Shown piece by piece: positions 1-9,931 of a stretch of DNA of 64,000 bases; the stretch's first letter is position 1; the number at the start of each line of letters is the position of its first letter. Source of the DNA: Chrysopilus asiliformis (lineage: Eukaryota; Arthropoda; Insecta; Diptera; Rhagionidae). The stretch is from positions 68,344,994 to 68,408,993 of the forward strand of contig OZ035960.1 in NCBI GenBank assembly GCA_964034945.1. The letters run 5' to 3'. A program made the position numbers and the translations under genes. The notes beneath the pieces were generated by a model, which saw only the letters and a program-made list of their open reading frames with translations, was not told where the DNA came from and did no database searches.

Positions 1-125
1 CGTTGTGTTTTTTCATTGTTGCAATACGAATCCAACAAAAAAAAACCCCATGCAAATCGGATTATATTCAGCCGAGTTATGGATAGTCAAACGGACCACG
101 ATTCATTTTTATATATATAGATATA
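1..125. other. AT-rich flank, no feature seen
   Basis: Short AT-rich sequence left of the first transposon end. No coding potential or repeat boundary was recognised. Confidence 0.5.
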
Positions 126-230
126 TAGTGGTGGCTCGATAATTCGGACAATTGCAAACCGGACGTTGTCCGAATTATCGATTTGTCCGAATTACCAAAA
201 CCTATATATTTCCATCCTAATTTTTGATTT

Positions 231-1116
231 AAACATAACAAAAGCTACAATTGCCAATCTGACAATTATTGAAAACCCGTATGGTGATTTCGCATTGTTC
301 GAAGTTTAAGTGAACGGCGAACAGTTGTATCAAAATTCCACTTCGAAGTCAAACTTTTCATTAAGATTTTTTAAAACTTATTCCAATCGGATTTTGATGT
401 TTTTCCAATCGGATTTTTATGTTTTACGCCAGTTAAGGATAGATTTATATATTTAGATCTCGTTATGGATATGGAATCAAAACGTTACAGATTGCTGGTG
501 AAAAATTAAGTAGCGATTTCAATTCTGTGTAGCCGTTTCACATTAAATTTAAAGAAAAAATAAGAAAAATGAACTCGCAACTAGCCCAAATCTATAACGC
601 TGATGAAATAGCTACTTTCTGGCAAAAATTAACAGAAAAAACTTTGTCATTACGTCTGCACCAGGAGGTAAAATAGGCAAAGAAAGAGTTACTCTTCTAG
701 TTTGCGCGAATGCTACAAGCTAGCATCGACTAAAACACCTTATGATAGGAAAAGCGAAAAATCCAAGGGTATTTAAGTCAAATTGAGCTAGAGACTTGAA
801 ATTTTACGCAGTTTTTCGTAAAATGCAAGGCTAAGTTCATTAATGGGCAAAACTAGACGAACGAAAACGTTTTTTGCGAATATCTCAAAAACGGTGCATG
901 TTATCAAAAAAGTGTAACAACAAAAGTTATTTAGGATATGATTCTACATAAAACTTCCATACATTAAAATTCGATTGGAATAAATTTAAAAAAATCTTGT
1001 TGAAAAGTTTAACTTCAAAGTGGAATTTTGATACAACTGTTCGCCGTTCACATAAATCTCTATACGGGTTTTCAATAATTGTCAGATTGGCAATTATAGC
1101 TTTTGTTATGTTTTTT
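231..1116. repeat. HINE-A repeat: two 3' ends facing outward
   Basis: The left 125 bp (231-356) and the right 130 bp (983-1116) are inverted copies of one dispersed repeat end. That end carries ACCATACGGG, a short hairpin of the form AATTGCCA..TGGCAATT, and then TTTTGTTATGTTT. The same end is found singly near 34.5, 35.1, 46.7 and 61.7 kb. A sub-terminal hairpin followed by an AT-rich end, plus a head motif ACCCGTATGGT that is inverted at the tail, resembles non-autonomous Helentron/DINE-type elements. The 600 bp between the arms contains further fragments of the same repeat and no gene. The label HINE-A is mine. Confidence 0.6.
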
Positions 1117-1269
1117 TAAAAGCTTTTATTTAGCTCGCTATCTTGTCTGTTTGTCTGTTTGTCTGTCGGGGTCAAATCTTGCAATCAAATTTTGACCCAC
1201 TTCCACTCATCCGATTCACTTGAAATTTTGCACACTTATATAAGTCCGATGACAATACAATATTTTCTC

Positions 1270-2045
1270 TACTTCGTCCTTGTAAGGATAACGGAAGGTC
1301 CTGTAAGGATAACGTGATTATCCTTTTCTCCAAATTTTCCGGAAAAAAATCTATTCTGGGGGTTTTTGAGGTCGCTGAATCCGAATCTGCCATTAACAAG
1401 TCTGTAAGGATAACGGAAGGTCCTGTGAGGATAACGTGATTATCCTTTTCTCCAAATTTTCCGGAAAAAAATCTATTCTGGGGGTTTTTGGGGTCGCTGA
1501 ATCCGAATCTGCCATTAACAAGTCTGTAAGGATAACGGAAGGTCCTGTAAGGATAACGTGATTATCCTTTTCTCCAAATTTTCCGGAAAAAAAATCTATT
1601 CTGGGGGTTTTTGAGGTCGCTGAATCCGAATCTGCCATTAACAAGTCTGTAAGGATAACGGAAGGTCCTGTAAGGATAACGTGATTATCCTTTTCCTCAA
1701 ATTTTCCGGAAAAAAATCTCACCTGGGGGTTTTTGGGATCGCTGAATCCGATTCTGATGTTAACAAGTCTGTAAGGATAACGGAAGGTCCTGTAAGGATA
1801 ACGTGATTATCCTTTTCCTCAAATTTTCCGGAAAAAAATCTCACCTGGGGGTTTTTGGGATCGCTGAATCCGATTCTGATGTTAACAAGTCTGTAAGGAT
1901 AACGGAAGGTCCTGTAAGGATAACGTGATTATCCTTTTCCTCAAATTTTCTGGCAAGAATCTCATCTGGGGGTTTTTGGGATCGTTGAATCAGATTCTGG
2001 CATTAAGAAGTCTGTCAGGATAACGGAAGGTCCTCTAAGACAGAA
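1270..2045. repeat. 122-bp minisatellite in the Helitron 5' region
   Basis: The motif ACGGAAGGTCCTGT recurs at about 1291, 1413, 1535, 1658, 1780, 1902 and 2023, a spacing of 121-123 bp. Each unit also holds GGGGGTTTTTGGGGTCGCTGA and AAATTTTCCGGAAAAAAATC. Variants of this unit recur at 23.0-23.3, 23.9, 28.6, 38.2-38.7, 41.3 and 42.0-43.5 kb. Confidence 0.9.
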
Positions 2046-2300
2046 AACTTAATTCCAGTGCACGCTAATTAAATTTATTGCCCTACTTTAATTTCACATT
2101 CGGATTTACCTGAAAAAATTTTCTGGCAAGAATCTCATCTGGGGGTTTTTGGGATCGTTGAATCAGATTCTGGCATTAAGAAGTCTGTCAGGATTACTGA
2201 AGGTCCTCTAAGACAGAAAACCTAATTCCAGTGCACGCTAATTAAATTTATTGCCCTACTTTAATTTCACATTCGGATTTACCTGAACAAGTACGCTTGA
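1935..2300. repeat. 173-bp tandem duplication
   Basis: A segment with CAGAAAACTTAATTCCAGTG and the following AT-rich text to TTTACCTGAA occurs at 2041 and again at 2214 with few changes. It includes the last partial 122-bp minisatellite unit. Confidence 0.8.
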
Positions 2301-2357
2301 CAAATAAATAATAAGGTAATTAAAGGAAGTAATAAAATTTAATTACATTGGATATAA

Positions 2358-2513
2358 TTAATTTTGTTCTAATTACATTTGTCCTAATTACTTTTGTTCT
2401 AATTACATTTGTCCTAATTACCTGTGTCCTAATTACCTGTGTCCTAATTACCTGTGTCCTAATTACCTGTGTCCTAATTACCTGTGTCCTAATTACTTTT
2501 GTGCTAATTACTT
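2358..2513. repeat. 15-bp tandem repeat
   Basis: About ten copies of AATTACCTGTGTCCT or close variants (AATTACTTTTGTCCT). The period of 15 keeps one frame open as a VLITC/VLITF peptide, but this is simple repeat sequence and not a gene. Confidence 0.9.
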
Positions 2514-2656
2514 TTCTCCAGATTTTTTTGCAATAAATAGTGGATAGATTTTCCTAAATATTTAGTTGATTGTAATTTTTTGAATAGTGAAGTTCTCATT
2601 TCTTCTACAAAAGTTTTAACAACTATTTTTAATAAATAAATCAAATAAATAACAAA

Positions 2657-5600
2657 ATGCAAAGCACAAAGGGAGAAACTGCAACGCAGAGTAAACGACG
2701 GTTGGAGAAGGCTCGTCGTAAATATCAGGAAAACCGAGCAGCCGAATGTGAAGATGCTAAGCGTTCACGGCTAGACAAGCGGCAACAAAGCAAGCAGCGA
2801 GAATCAAGTCAACACCGTGAAACCCGCTTAGACAAAGATAGGCAAGATAAATCTGAGGTTAGAGCCTCAGAAACACCAGAACAACATGCAGCGCGACTGG
2901 AGCACGACAGACAACATACGTCAGAAGCCAGAGCCTCAGAAACACCAGAACAATATGCAGCACGACTGGAGCGCGAGAGAAAGCATATGCTACAAGCTAG
3001 AGCTTTAGAAACACCAGAACAACATGCAGTGCGACTGGAGCACGACAGACAACATACGTCACAAGCCAGAGCCTCAGAAACACCAGAACAATATGCTGCA
3101 CGACTGGAGCGCGAGAGAAAGCATATGCTACAAGCTAGAGCTTTAGAAACACCAGAACAACATGCAGTGCGACTGGAGCACGACAGACAACATACGTCAC
3201 AAGCCAGAGCCTCAGAAACACCAGAACAACATGCAGCACGACTGGAACAAGCTCGCCTACAACATGAACGATTGAATGCCGGGATTGTGACATTTCAAAA
3301 AGCCATTAATACATTCTGCGCTAGCATTTGTGAAATTTGCACCAAGCGATGCTATCCTAATCAAGTCGCTACATGTAGACCGAGTGTCGTTGCCAGGACA
3401 TACTTGCCACCTGAGTTGTCATCGAAACGAAGTTTGCTCGTGTGCCACCGCTGTAAGACTCACCTAACCAGCAAGAAGACTACATATCCGTCGAAAGCAT
3501 ATTGGAACAACATGCAACCCGGAGATATACCTGAAGTAATTCGAGTATTATCACAAGCCGAACAGCGACTATTGGCAAGAATAACACCATTTCTTAAGGT
3601 AGTGAAGTATGACGGACGATTTGGACAATATGGTTTCCGTGGACAAGCAGTACTCTTTGCCCAGGATATCTTCGAAGTTAGTGAAAAGTTACCAAAAATG
3701 CTACCAAGATCGACCCAGAATTCAGGAATTGTCGTTGTAACCGAACATCTTGAGAACCTAAACATCACAAGAGAGTTCTCAATATGCAGGCCAAGACTGC
3801 TGGCTGCGCTACGGTGGCTGATGGCTAACAATCCATTATACGGAGATGTCAATGTCGACCAAGACGTAGAAATTAATGAACAAGATTTGATACGAGTTGT
3901 TGATACACCACCACAAGCTGAAGCAATCAATACGCTACAAGACGAAAGCGCCTACAAATCAATTGGAGATATATCCAGAATTTTACGAGCTTCATGGCAC
4001 CAAGCACAAGACAGTTTCTTCACATCGAGATGGGCTGGAGTACAGTGCTGTGTAATGGTATTATCAAACATCGTACGGGCAGTTATACTTCCACCACGAT
4101 TATGGAACCAGGTTACCTTGGATGGGAACATGACCCAGGCTGATGAAATGTACGAAGTCATACACACTGCCTCAAACAACAATCCGAATGCTTATCCGAT
4201 TTCTGATAGTGGATACTTAGCTGTACGTAACTTCGATGTCATCAAGACAGACTTTATTATGTTCGGCAACACATTCTCCATGAATTATAATGAAGATCCA
4301 GAACTTTATGGAAGTCTAGATGATTCTGAGAATCATACCATTGGCTTCACACTACGACAAGCTTTGGGGAATCTATTTGCCAATCATAATGCAGGAATAC
4401 TAATAGCAGAATCAAAGTCATTTGGAGTACTGTATTACGATAACAAATACTACTTCACGGATTCACATTCCTGCGGACCGAAAGGCGCCCGTGCAGAACA
4501 TGGAAAGGCCTGCATCATACAATGCGACAATATCGAAGAGCTTCATCGAGTTTGTAAGCGAACTACGCGTTCAAGAAATGTTCAGTACACCTTGGATTAC
4601 ATAGATGTGCAACTCAAGACTGAGAACAGTATAATAGAACAAGACCTGGAATCTAACGTAGAGAGAATACCACCACAAGAGTTTGAGACAACACCAATTG
4701 TACACCAGCTAGAACAAATGGAGTCAGTAGCAATACAAACATCATTGATGGCTCCCATAGATTGTAAACAGCCAGATGTGGATGACGAATTGGACATATC
4801 GGAGAATGCCAACGAAATCATACGCAAGACAAAGGATAATATCGTGAATGAGGCACACGAATTGAAAGCTGAAGAGTTTGCATGGTTCTACCTTTTCCCC
4901 GATGGTAAAAATGGCTTGAAGGAAAATAGACCTGTGAACATATCACCGCTTGATTACTTCCAATATAGAATATTAGGTAGCGACACAAGATTCGAACGCA
5001 ACGACTACCTATTCTATGCATTATCCATGTTTGAATATCATCGAGCTAAATCCACAATTGCAGCATGCGGTAAGAAGATTGAAGGCCAAGAGGGAAGGAT
5101 CGAAGATGTCCACCTCTATATGAAGAATTTGCGAGGATCATCAGCATACTGGCGCACAGCTCTGAACGAGTTAATAGCACAAATAAGATGTCTGGGTCCA
5201 CCTACCTACTTCGTAACCTTCAGCTGTAACGATCTCAACTGGCTGGATATGAGAAAAGCTCTACTCATAGCTGATGGAAGACCTGATGACGACCCCGTTG
5301 AACTTGATATGCAAGCGACGCAACGCTTAATTGAGCAATATCCTGTCGTCGTGAGCCGGCATTTCATGATTAGAGTCAACGCCCTTATCAAGTTTATCCA
5401 GAACAATCATGAAGTATTCGGAGGACAAGTGGAGGATTACTGGTGGAGAATAGAGTTTCAAAATCGCGGTAGTCCACATCTTCATATGTTAACATGGGTA
5501 AAGGATCACAGATCCTTTGACACTGCAGAGGGCATCCAACAACTTGACAAAGTGTGTTCCTCTGAGATGCCACCAGAGGATACAGACTTATATGAGCTTG

Positions 5601-8131
5601 TAAAGAAATGCCAGATTCATCACCACACACATACATGTTACAAGACTGGAACATCAACATGTAGATTTAGCTTCCCCCGTCAAGAATGTTCTGAGACCCG
5701 TATCGTCGCCCATTCATCAGATGACTTCGTGAGAAGTGGAGGACGAATATGCCTGTTGAAGCGTCGAAAGGAAGATCGATGGATTAACAACTACAACCCA
5801 CAACTCTTGAAGCTATGGAAAGGTAATATGGACATCCAACCATGTGGATCTAACGAGGCGATAGCATTCTACATCGCCAAGTACATGTCAAAGTCAGAAC
5901 CTACTGAACTCAACGCCAGCATTGCACAAGCAATTCGTCTCATACAGCGGGAAGAGTCAGATGTTTCAAGAAAACTCTTCAAAATCTGTATGCGAATACT
6001 GAAGGAACGACAAGTCTCAGCTTGTGAATGCGCCTACAGACTCAGTCACATCAATATGCGTAATAGCTCAAGAAAATCTGTATTTCTCAATACTCGCAAG
6101 CCAGATCAACGTTACAGAGTGCTGAGATTTGATGAGTTAAATAGAGCTACTGGATACTGCAGCAACATCTTCGAGAGATATGAGAAGCGTCCACTGCAAC
6201 ATGCAGATTATGACTTCGACAACATGAGCTTGACTGAGTTTGCAATGCTCTTCGAACCATACTATAAGAAACAATATGAGGATGAGGACGAGGATGCTTC
6301 CGAACCTGAACAACATCAACGAAGGAAATTAATTCGACTGACAGACAATTCAAAAATGAATATAAGAAATGTTCCAGCAGTAATACGAGTACCACACTTT
6401 GTTGTATCTACAGATCCTGAAAATTACTACTATAGTCTTCTTGTACAATACATGCCATATCGATCAGAAAATGAGCTCCTACAAAACTTCGACACAGCAA
6501 GAGAAGCCTTTCTAGAACGTGAGGGATGCCTAAAAGAAATTAGTGAGCACATGGAGGAATTCAGACAGCGAGATAGACAACTGGAGAATGCATTCAACCA
6601 GGCACATGCATTCGAGATCCTAGACCAGGCACTACCAATTTATATCGAACAGGAATTAGAAGAAGAACTGCCGGAGCAGGCAATGAGTGATGAACAATTC
6701 CAGACCGCAAAAGAAGCGATGAATCTAGGCCAACGAGAAATATTTAGAAATATAACTCGCAGCATACACGAACAAATCAACAAAAGTAACCAGCGAGAGA
6801 GATTGTTTATCACAGGTGGAGCAGGTACCGGCAAGACATTCGTGTTCAAGCTTCTCAAAAACCAAGTCAACCGATGTTATGGAAGGCAAGCAGTCAAAGT
6901 AGGAGCATTAACTGGAGTAGCAGCGCGAATAGTAGGCGGAACTACATTACACAGCTTGCTAAAGTTGCCAGTTCAGAAAGATGGTAGACTTGTCAACATG
7001 CCACATCTGACTGGCAACTTCCTCAGAACCATGCGTCTGCAATGGAAAAACATTGAGTTCCTCTTCATAGATGAGATCTCAATGGTCCCCTATGAGATGT
7101 TATGCATGATAGACTCACGCCTGAAACAACTAAAAAATAGTGAAGACCTTTTCGGGGGAATCAACGTGCTACTCTTCGGTGACTTGATGCAATTGCCGCC
7201 TGTTAGAGGAAATCAAGTGTTCAACCAACCATCTAGATTAGCTCCCGCAACGAACTTGTGGCGGCTATTCACATTGGTTGAATTGCAGCAGAATATGAGA
7301 CAACATGAAGACGCCACATTCGCAGATATTCTTAATTCACTGCGCGTTGGAGAACTTCGTCCTGAGCATATGGCGATATTACTGGGCAAAGTAAATAATG
7401 AAGCAACTGGCGAATTTTCATTAGAGAAGGCTCTGCGCATATACCCAACAAATCAACAAGTAGATGACCATAACAAAGCAGTCATGCAACGCTTCAGAGA
7501 ACAAAATGCCGAAATATTCAAAATTATAGCACAGGACCAACTGGTAGATGCAACACGAAATATCAGAAATGTGGATTTAAACGATTTATTATCAGCTGAT
7601 ATTAACAAAACTGGAGGCTTGCCGAAGGAGCTGGAGATATTTGTGGGAGCCAAAGTGATGTTGAGATCCAACATCGATGTCGCTAAAGGATTGGTCAACG
7701 GTGCAATAGGAAATATAACGGAAATCATCTGGCCACACTATCGCAGAGCACAATTATATGATGCAGACATCCCCTCAGTTAGAGTAGATTTTGGTAAAGA
7801 CGGAATCCACCTAATACAACCAAAATCAGTACAATTCCCAGCAAAATACAGCTACGGTACTGCAGAAAGAAGAATGCTTCCGCTGATATTATCATGGGCC
7901 TCAACAGTGCATAAAATGCAAGGTAGCACTTTAGACTACGGTGTAGTATATTTAGGCTCTAAGCTCTTCGCAGATGGTCAGGCATATGTAGCACTTAGTA
8001 GAGTTAGATCTTTGGATGGTCTGCAAATTGATGAATTGGACTGCTCTAAGTTAACCGGAACTAAGCCTTGCAACAATGATGCGTTAGGTGAAATGAAGCG
8101 CATGAAAATTTACCCCCCAACAAATATATAG
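2657..8131 (+). CDS. Helitron Rep/helicase protein with cysteine-protease-like domain
   Basis: Intact frame of 1824 codons that would catalyse rolling-circle transposition. Residues 68-200 hold about six 23-residue charged repeats (core RASETPEQHAARLE), likely helical. Cysteine pairs near 221-240 and 262-265 suggest a zinc site. Residues about 305-342 resemble the region preceding Rep in PIF1-type Helitron proteins. Residues 470-650 include SFGVLYYDNKYYFTDSHS, resembling the OTU/papain-like domain of some Helitron and viral proteins; its function is inferred. The Rep HUH nuclease shows HLHML at 940-944, and the paired tyrosines are Y1072 and Y1076 in YIAKYMSK. The SF1/PIF1 helicase has Walker A GGAGTGKT at 1387, FLFIDEIS with D1472, DLMQLPPVRG, and GQAYVALSRVRS near 1774. 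The ATG is preceded by an AT-rich leader (ATAACAAAATG). No stop or frameshift was found, so this copy could be functional. Minus-strand open frames inside it are shadows. Confidence 0.93.
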   Translation: MQSTKGETATQSKRRLEKARRKYQENRAAECEDAKRSRLDKRQQSKQRESSQHRETRLDKDRQDKSEVRASETPEQHAARLEHDRQHTSEARASETPEQYAARLERERKHMLQARALETPEQHAVRLEHDRQHTSQARASETPEQYAARLERERKHMLQARALETPEQHAVRLEHDRQHTSQARASETPEQHAARLEQARLQHERLNAGIVTFQKAINTFCASICEICTKRCYPNQVATCRPSVVARTYLPPELSSKRSLLVCHRCKTHLTSKKTTYPSKAYWNNMQPGDIPEVIRVLSQAEQRLLARITPFLKVVKYDGRFGQYGFRGQAVLFAQDIFEVSEKLPKMLPRSTQNSGIVVVTEHLENLNITREFSICRPRLLAALRWLMANNPLYGDVNVDQDVEINEQDLIRVVDTPPQAEAINTLQDESAYKSIGDISRILRASWHQAQDSFFTSRWAGVQCCVMVLSNIVRAVILPPRLWNQVTLDGNMTQADEMYEVIHTASNNNPNAYPISDSGYLAVRNFDVIKTDFIMFGNTFSMNYNEDPELYGSLDDSENHTIGFTLRQALGNLFANHNAGILIAESKSFGVLYYDNKYYFTDSHSCGPKGARAEHGKACIIQCDNIEELHRVCKRTTRSRNVQYTLDYIDVQLKTENSIIEQDLESNVERIPPQEFETTPIVHQLEQMESVAIQTSLMAPIDCKQPDVDDELDISENANEIIRKTKDNIVNEAHELKAEEFAWFYLFPDGKNGLKENRPVNISPLDYFQYRILGSDTRFERNDYLFYALSMFEYHRAKSTIAACGKKIEGQEGRIEDVHLYMKNLRGSSAYWRTALNELIAQIRCLGPPTYFVTFSCNDLNWLDMRKALLIADGRPDDDPVELDMQATQRLIEQYPVVVSRHFMIRVNALIKFIQNNHEVFGGQVEDYWWRIEFQNRGSPHLHMLTWVKDHRSFDTAEGIQQLDKVCSSEMPPEDTDLYELVKKCQIHHHTHTCYKTGTSTCRFSFPRQECSETRIVAHSSDDFVRSGGRICLLKRRKEDRWINNYNPQLLKLWKGNMDIQPCGSNEAIAFYIAKYMSKSEPTELNASIAQAIRLIQREESDVSRKLFKICMRILKERQVSACECAYRLSHINMRNSSRKSVFLNTRKPDQRYRVLRFDELNRATGYCSNIFERYEKRPLQHADYDFDNMSLTEFAMLFEPYYKKQYEDEDEDASEPEQHQRRKLIRLTDNSKMNIRNVPAVIRVPHFVVSTDPENYYYSLLVQYMPYRSENELLQNFDTAREAFLEREGCLKEISEHMEEFRQRDRQLENAFNQAHAFEILDQALPIYIEQELEEELPEQAMSDEQFQTAKEAMNLGQREIFRNITRSIHEQINKSNQRERLFITGGAGTGKTFVFKLLKNQVNRCYGRQAVKVGALTGVAARIVGGTTLHSLLKLPVQKDGRLVNMPHLTGNFLRTMRLQWKNIEFLFIDEISMVPYEMLCMIDSRLKQLKNSEDLFGGINVLLFGDLMQLPPVRGNQVFNQPSRLAPATNLWRLFTLVELQQNMRQHEDATFADILNSLRVGELRPEHMAILLGKVNNEATGEFSLEKALRIYPTNQQVDDHNKAVMQRFREQNAEIFKIIAQDQLVDATRNIRNVDLNDLLSADINKTGGLPKELEIFVGAKVMLRSNIDVAKGLVNGAIGNITEIIWPHYRRAQLYDADIPSVRVDFGKDGIHLIQPKSVQFPAKYSYGTAERRMLPLILSWASTVHKMQGSTLDYGVVYLGSKLFADGQAYVALSRVRSLDGLQIDELDCSKLTGTKPCNNDALGEMKRMKIYPPTNI

Positions 8132-8394
8132 GATTTAGGATTGAGAGGCTTCGGCCAACGTTGAATATGAATCTCATAGTATTATTCTTAGAAATATCGA
8201 AAAATATATATAAATTACAAGCGCTGTACAAATATAAATAAACATACAAGTCAAATACAAAATTACTAAAAAGGATAAAATAATTTTATTTTAATTTAAA
8301 ATAAGCTTTTATTAAAACAAATACAAATAAAAATAAATAGAAACCAAATACAAAAACTAAAAAGGATAAAATAAAAAAAATTTAAAAAAAATAT
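8132..8394. other. Helitron 3' untranslated tail
   Basis: AT-rich sequence after the stop codon. It contains two degenerate copies (near 8260 and 8360) of the ACTAAAAAGGATAAAATAA type and AAGCTTTTATT, both of which are components of the palindromic 3' end that follows. No gene is seen. Confidence 0.5.
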
Positions 8395-8862
8395 TTTTTT
8401 AAAAAAAGCTTTTATTTTAAAAAAATGTACTAAAAAATGCACTAAAAAGGAAAAAATAATTTTTTGGGTGCTGTGTATCACAACTGGAGGACATCGGCAC
8501 GCGACCGGTACCTCTGGGGAGAGACATTGCGGCAGGCCAAGACCGGAAACCGGTTGTAGCGCCGAAAGAGAGAGAGAGAGAGAATCACAAATAAAAGCGA
8601 GATAAATTATAATAAAATAAAACAAATATTTATCTCGCTTTTATTTGTGATTCTCTCTCTCTCTCTCTTTCGGCGCTACAACCGGTTTCCGGTCTTGGCC
8701 TGCCGCAATGTCTCTCCCCAGAGGTCCCGGTCGCGTGCCGATGTCCTCCAGTTGTGATACACAGCACCCAAAAAATTATTTTTTCCTTTTTAGTGCATTT
8801 TTTAGTACATTTTTTTAAAATAAAAGCTTTTTTTAAAAAAATATTTTTTTTAAATTTTTTTA
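8395..8862. repeat. Large near-perfect palindrome, Helitron 3' end
   Basis: Arms of about 215 bp meet near 8618. Read inward, each arm has AAGCTTTTATT, TGCACTAAAAAGGAAAAAAT, GGTGCTGTGTATCACAACTG, a GC-rich segment (GACATCGGCACGCGACCGG), an (AG)n/(CT)n tract and GCGAGATAAA. The GC-rich stem is unlike its surroundings. The outer module (TGCACTAAAAAGGAAAAAAT) also bounds palindromes at 24.2, 35.5 and 45.7/46.9 kb. Confidence 0.88.
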
Positions 8863-9001
8863 TGTCTGATATTGTGGATTTCCCTACATTATATTCGAGT
8901 GCCAGTTTTCTAAAGCTATTGCTTTTCTTTAATTTATTTAAAATTTCAAGTTTTTCTGTTATTGTTAGGGAGTTGTGTTTAATTTTATTAATTGAAGCCA
9001 T
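8862..9001 (-). pseudogene. pogo/Tigger transposase N-terminus (psq-type HTH)
   Basis: Starting at the ATG at 9001 on the minus strand, the frame reads MASINKIKHNSLTITEKLEI and continues with FRKLALEYNVGKSTISDI. This is the pattern of the CENP-B/pogo helix-turn-helix (K..L...EKLEIL..L..G.....A..Y.V..STISDI). In the intact family this domain binds the terminal repeats and is followed by a CENP-B HTH domain and a DDE catalytic domain. Here it stops after about 46 residues where the Helitron palindrome begins, so the rest of the protein is missing. The frame lies just inside the right terminal repeat, as expected for a 5' coding end. A related fragment is at 47979-48192. Confidence 0.8.
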
Positions 9002-9316
9002 AGTTATTTTTTTAAACAAATAGAGCACTTGAAAAAACAACTTACTTTGAACAACATTATGAAGGAAACTAAATAAACATAACCAAATTCTACGTACATA
9101 CATATACGTATTTGTATTCTTATTATACCGTTAATCGCGAGAAGTCTTTGTTGAACATATGTGACAGGTTCAAATACGATTTTTTATCTAGTGTCCGGAC
9201 TACTGAATCAGACTTTTTGTCTTATGTCCGAATTACAGAGTCTTTAATATTAAAAACTTTCTGTCCGGATTACTGAGGTGTCCGAATTACAAAGTGTCCG
9301 AATTATCGAGCCACCA

Positions 9317-9317
<1 letters not shown>

Positions 9318-9401
<84 letters not shown>
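9318..9401. repeat. (TA)n microsatellite
   Basis: Uninterrupted TA dinucleotides immediately right of the Tigger end and immediately left of the Penelope array. Confidence 0.97.
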
Positions 9402-9406
<5 letters not shown>

Positions 9407-9931
9407 TCACAAATATCTTGGGGTTTCTGGGTCTAATTATTGAAAAATTTTTAGATTAATTCATATAATCTTTATTGCGCCTCTACGTTTCGCCTGCTGT
9501 CGCTAGGCATCCTCAGGAGGTCTTAACTGTTATAAAACTTTTTAATGATTAAGCTTCCAAAATGTTTAACAAAAATCACCTTTTTCACAATAATAACTTT
9601 TACAAATCGATATCAAGCAATAATAAATTAAATAAATTAACATAAATTAACAGAAAATCGAGGTCTACTCTCGTCCAAATCGTCAAATAAACTAACTTTA
9701 ATAAAAGCTTAAATTTTTTTGTATTGTTACTGTAATAAAGCACAATAAACGTCGTTCACATTGTCAATATCTGTCCTTTTATTGATGCTATTTTTGGACC
9801 TACAAATTTCTAACGCTTCAAGAGTCATTCTTTTGTAATAATGATTCTCTTTGTGCAAAATTTTTACCCTATCATAATTAGGAATATGGTGTTTGTTGAC
9901 ACAGTGTTCTGCTAATGCAGTTTTTTGGCCA
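9402..9931 (-). pseudogene. Inverted 3' fragment of Penelope-like element
   Basis: Reverse complement of the element's last about 60 codons (frame ending NVNDVYCALLQ, stop near 9732) plus its 3' untranslated region. The junction with the direct copy is at GGCCA/GCAGTATATCG near 9931. The plus-strand open frame that begins in this fragment at 9893 is an artefact of the junction. Confidence 0.9.

Larger units (their letters stand above)
1111..8862 (+). mobile_element. Helitron-like element (Helentron-type), apparently complete
   Basis: Starts with a T run followed by AAAAGCTTTTATTTAGCTCG, then a GTCTGTTTG stretch, a 122-bp minisatellite, one intact Rep/helicase gene, and a 3' palindrome ending in AAAAGCTTTTTTT. 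The same 5' start and the same type of 3' palindrome bound a short non-autonomous copy at 22815-24361. That sharing is the main evidence for these limits. A terminal motif repeated at both ends, and insertion among T residues, fit the Helentron/Helitron2 branch rather than classic TC...CTRR Helitrons. Classic 5'-TC and CTRR-3' ends were not found. It sits inside the pogo/Tigger element, interrupting its transposase near codon 46. Confidence 0.65.
126..9319 (-). mobile_element. pogo/Tigger-like DNA transposon, interrupted by other elements
   Basis: The left end (126-149) and right end (9296-9319) are inverted copies of each other, AGTGGTGGCTCGATAATTCG on the left and its complement on the right. 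Both are flanked by TA, the target duplication of the Tc1/mariner/pogo superfamily. The first base differs (T on the left, C expected from the right end). Several GTCCGAATTA/GTCCGGA motifs recur next to both ends, as often seen in Tigger elements. About 140 codons of sense on the minus strand near the right end encode a pogo-type DNA-binding domain. Roughly 8.6 kb of foreign sequence, including a complete Helitron, separates the two remaining Tigger pieces (126 to about 230 and about 8863 to 9319). The catalytic DDE domain is absent, so this copy is dead. The pairing of the ends is observed; the order of insertion is inferred. Confidence 0.8.

Noticed and set aside
1270..2045. Direct repeats as a CRISPR array
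   Set aside because: Units are contiguous with no unique spacers, and the context is a eukaryotic transposon.
2348..2536. Short frame with VLITC repeats as a membrane peptide
   Set aside because: It is a 15-bp simple repeat read in frame.
9893..9931. ATG at 9893 as the true start of the truncated Penelope gene
   Set aside because: The first 14 codons are antisense sequence of the inverted 3' fragment; the real copy begins after the junction.
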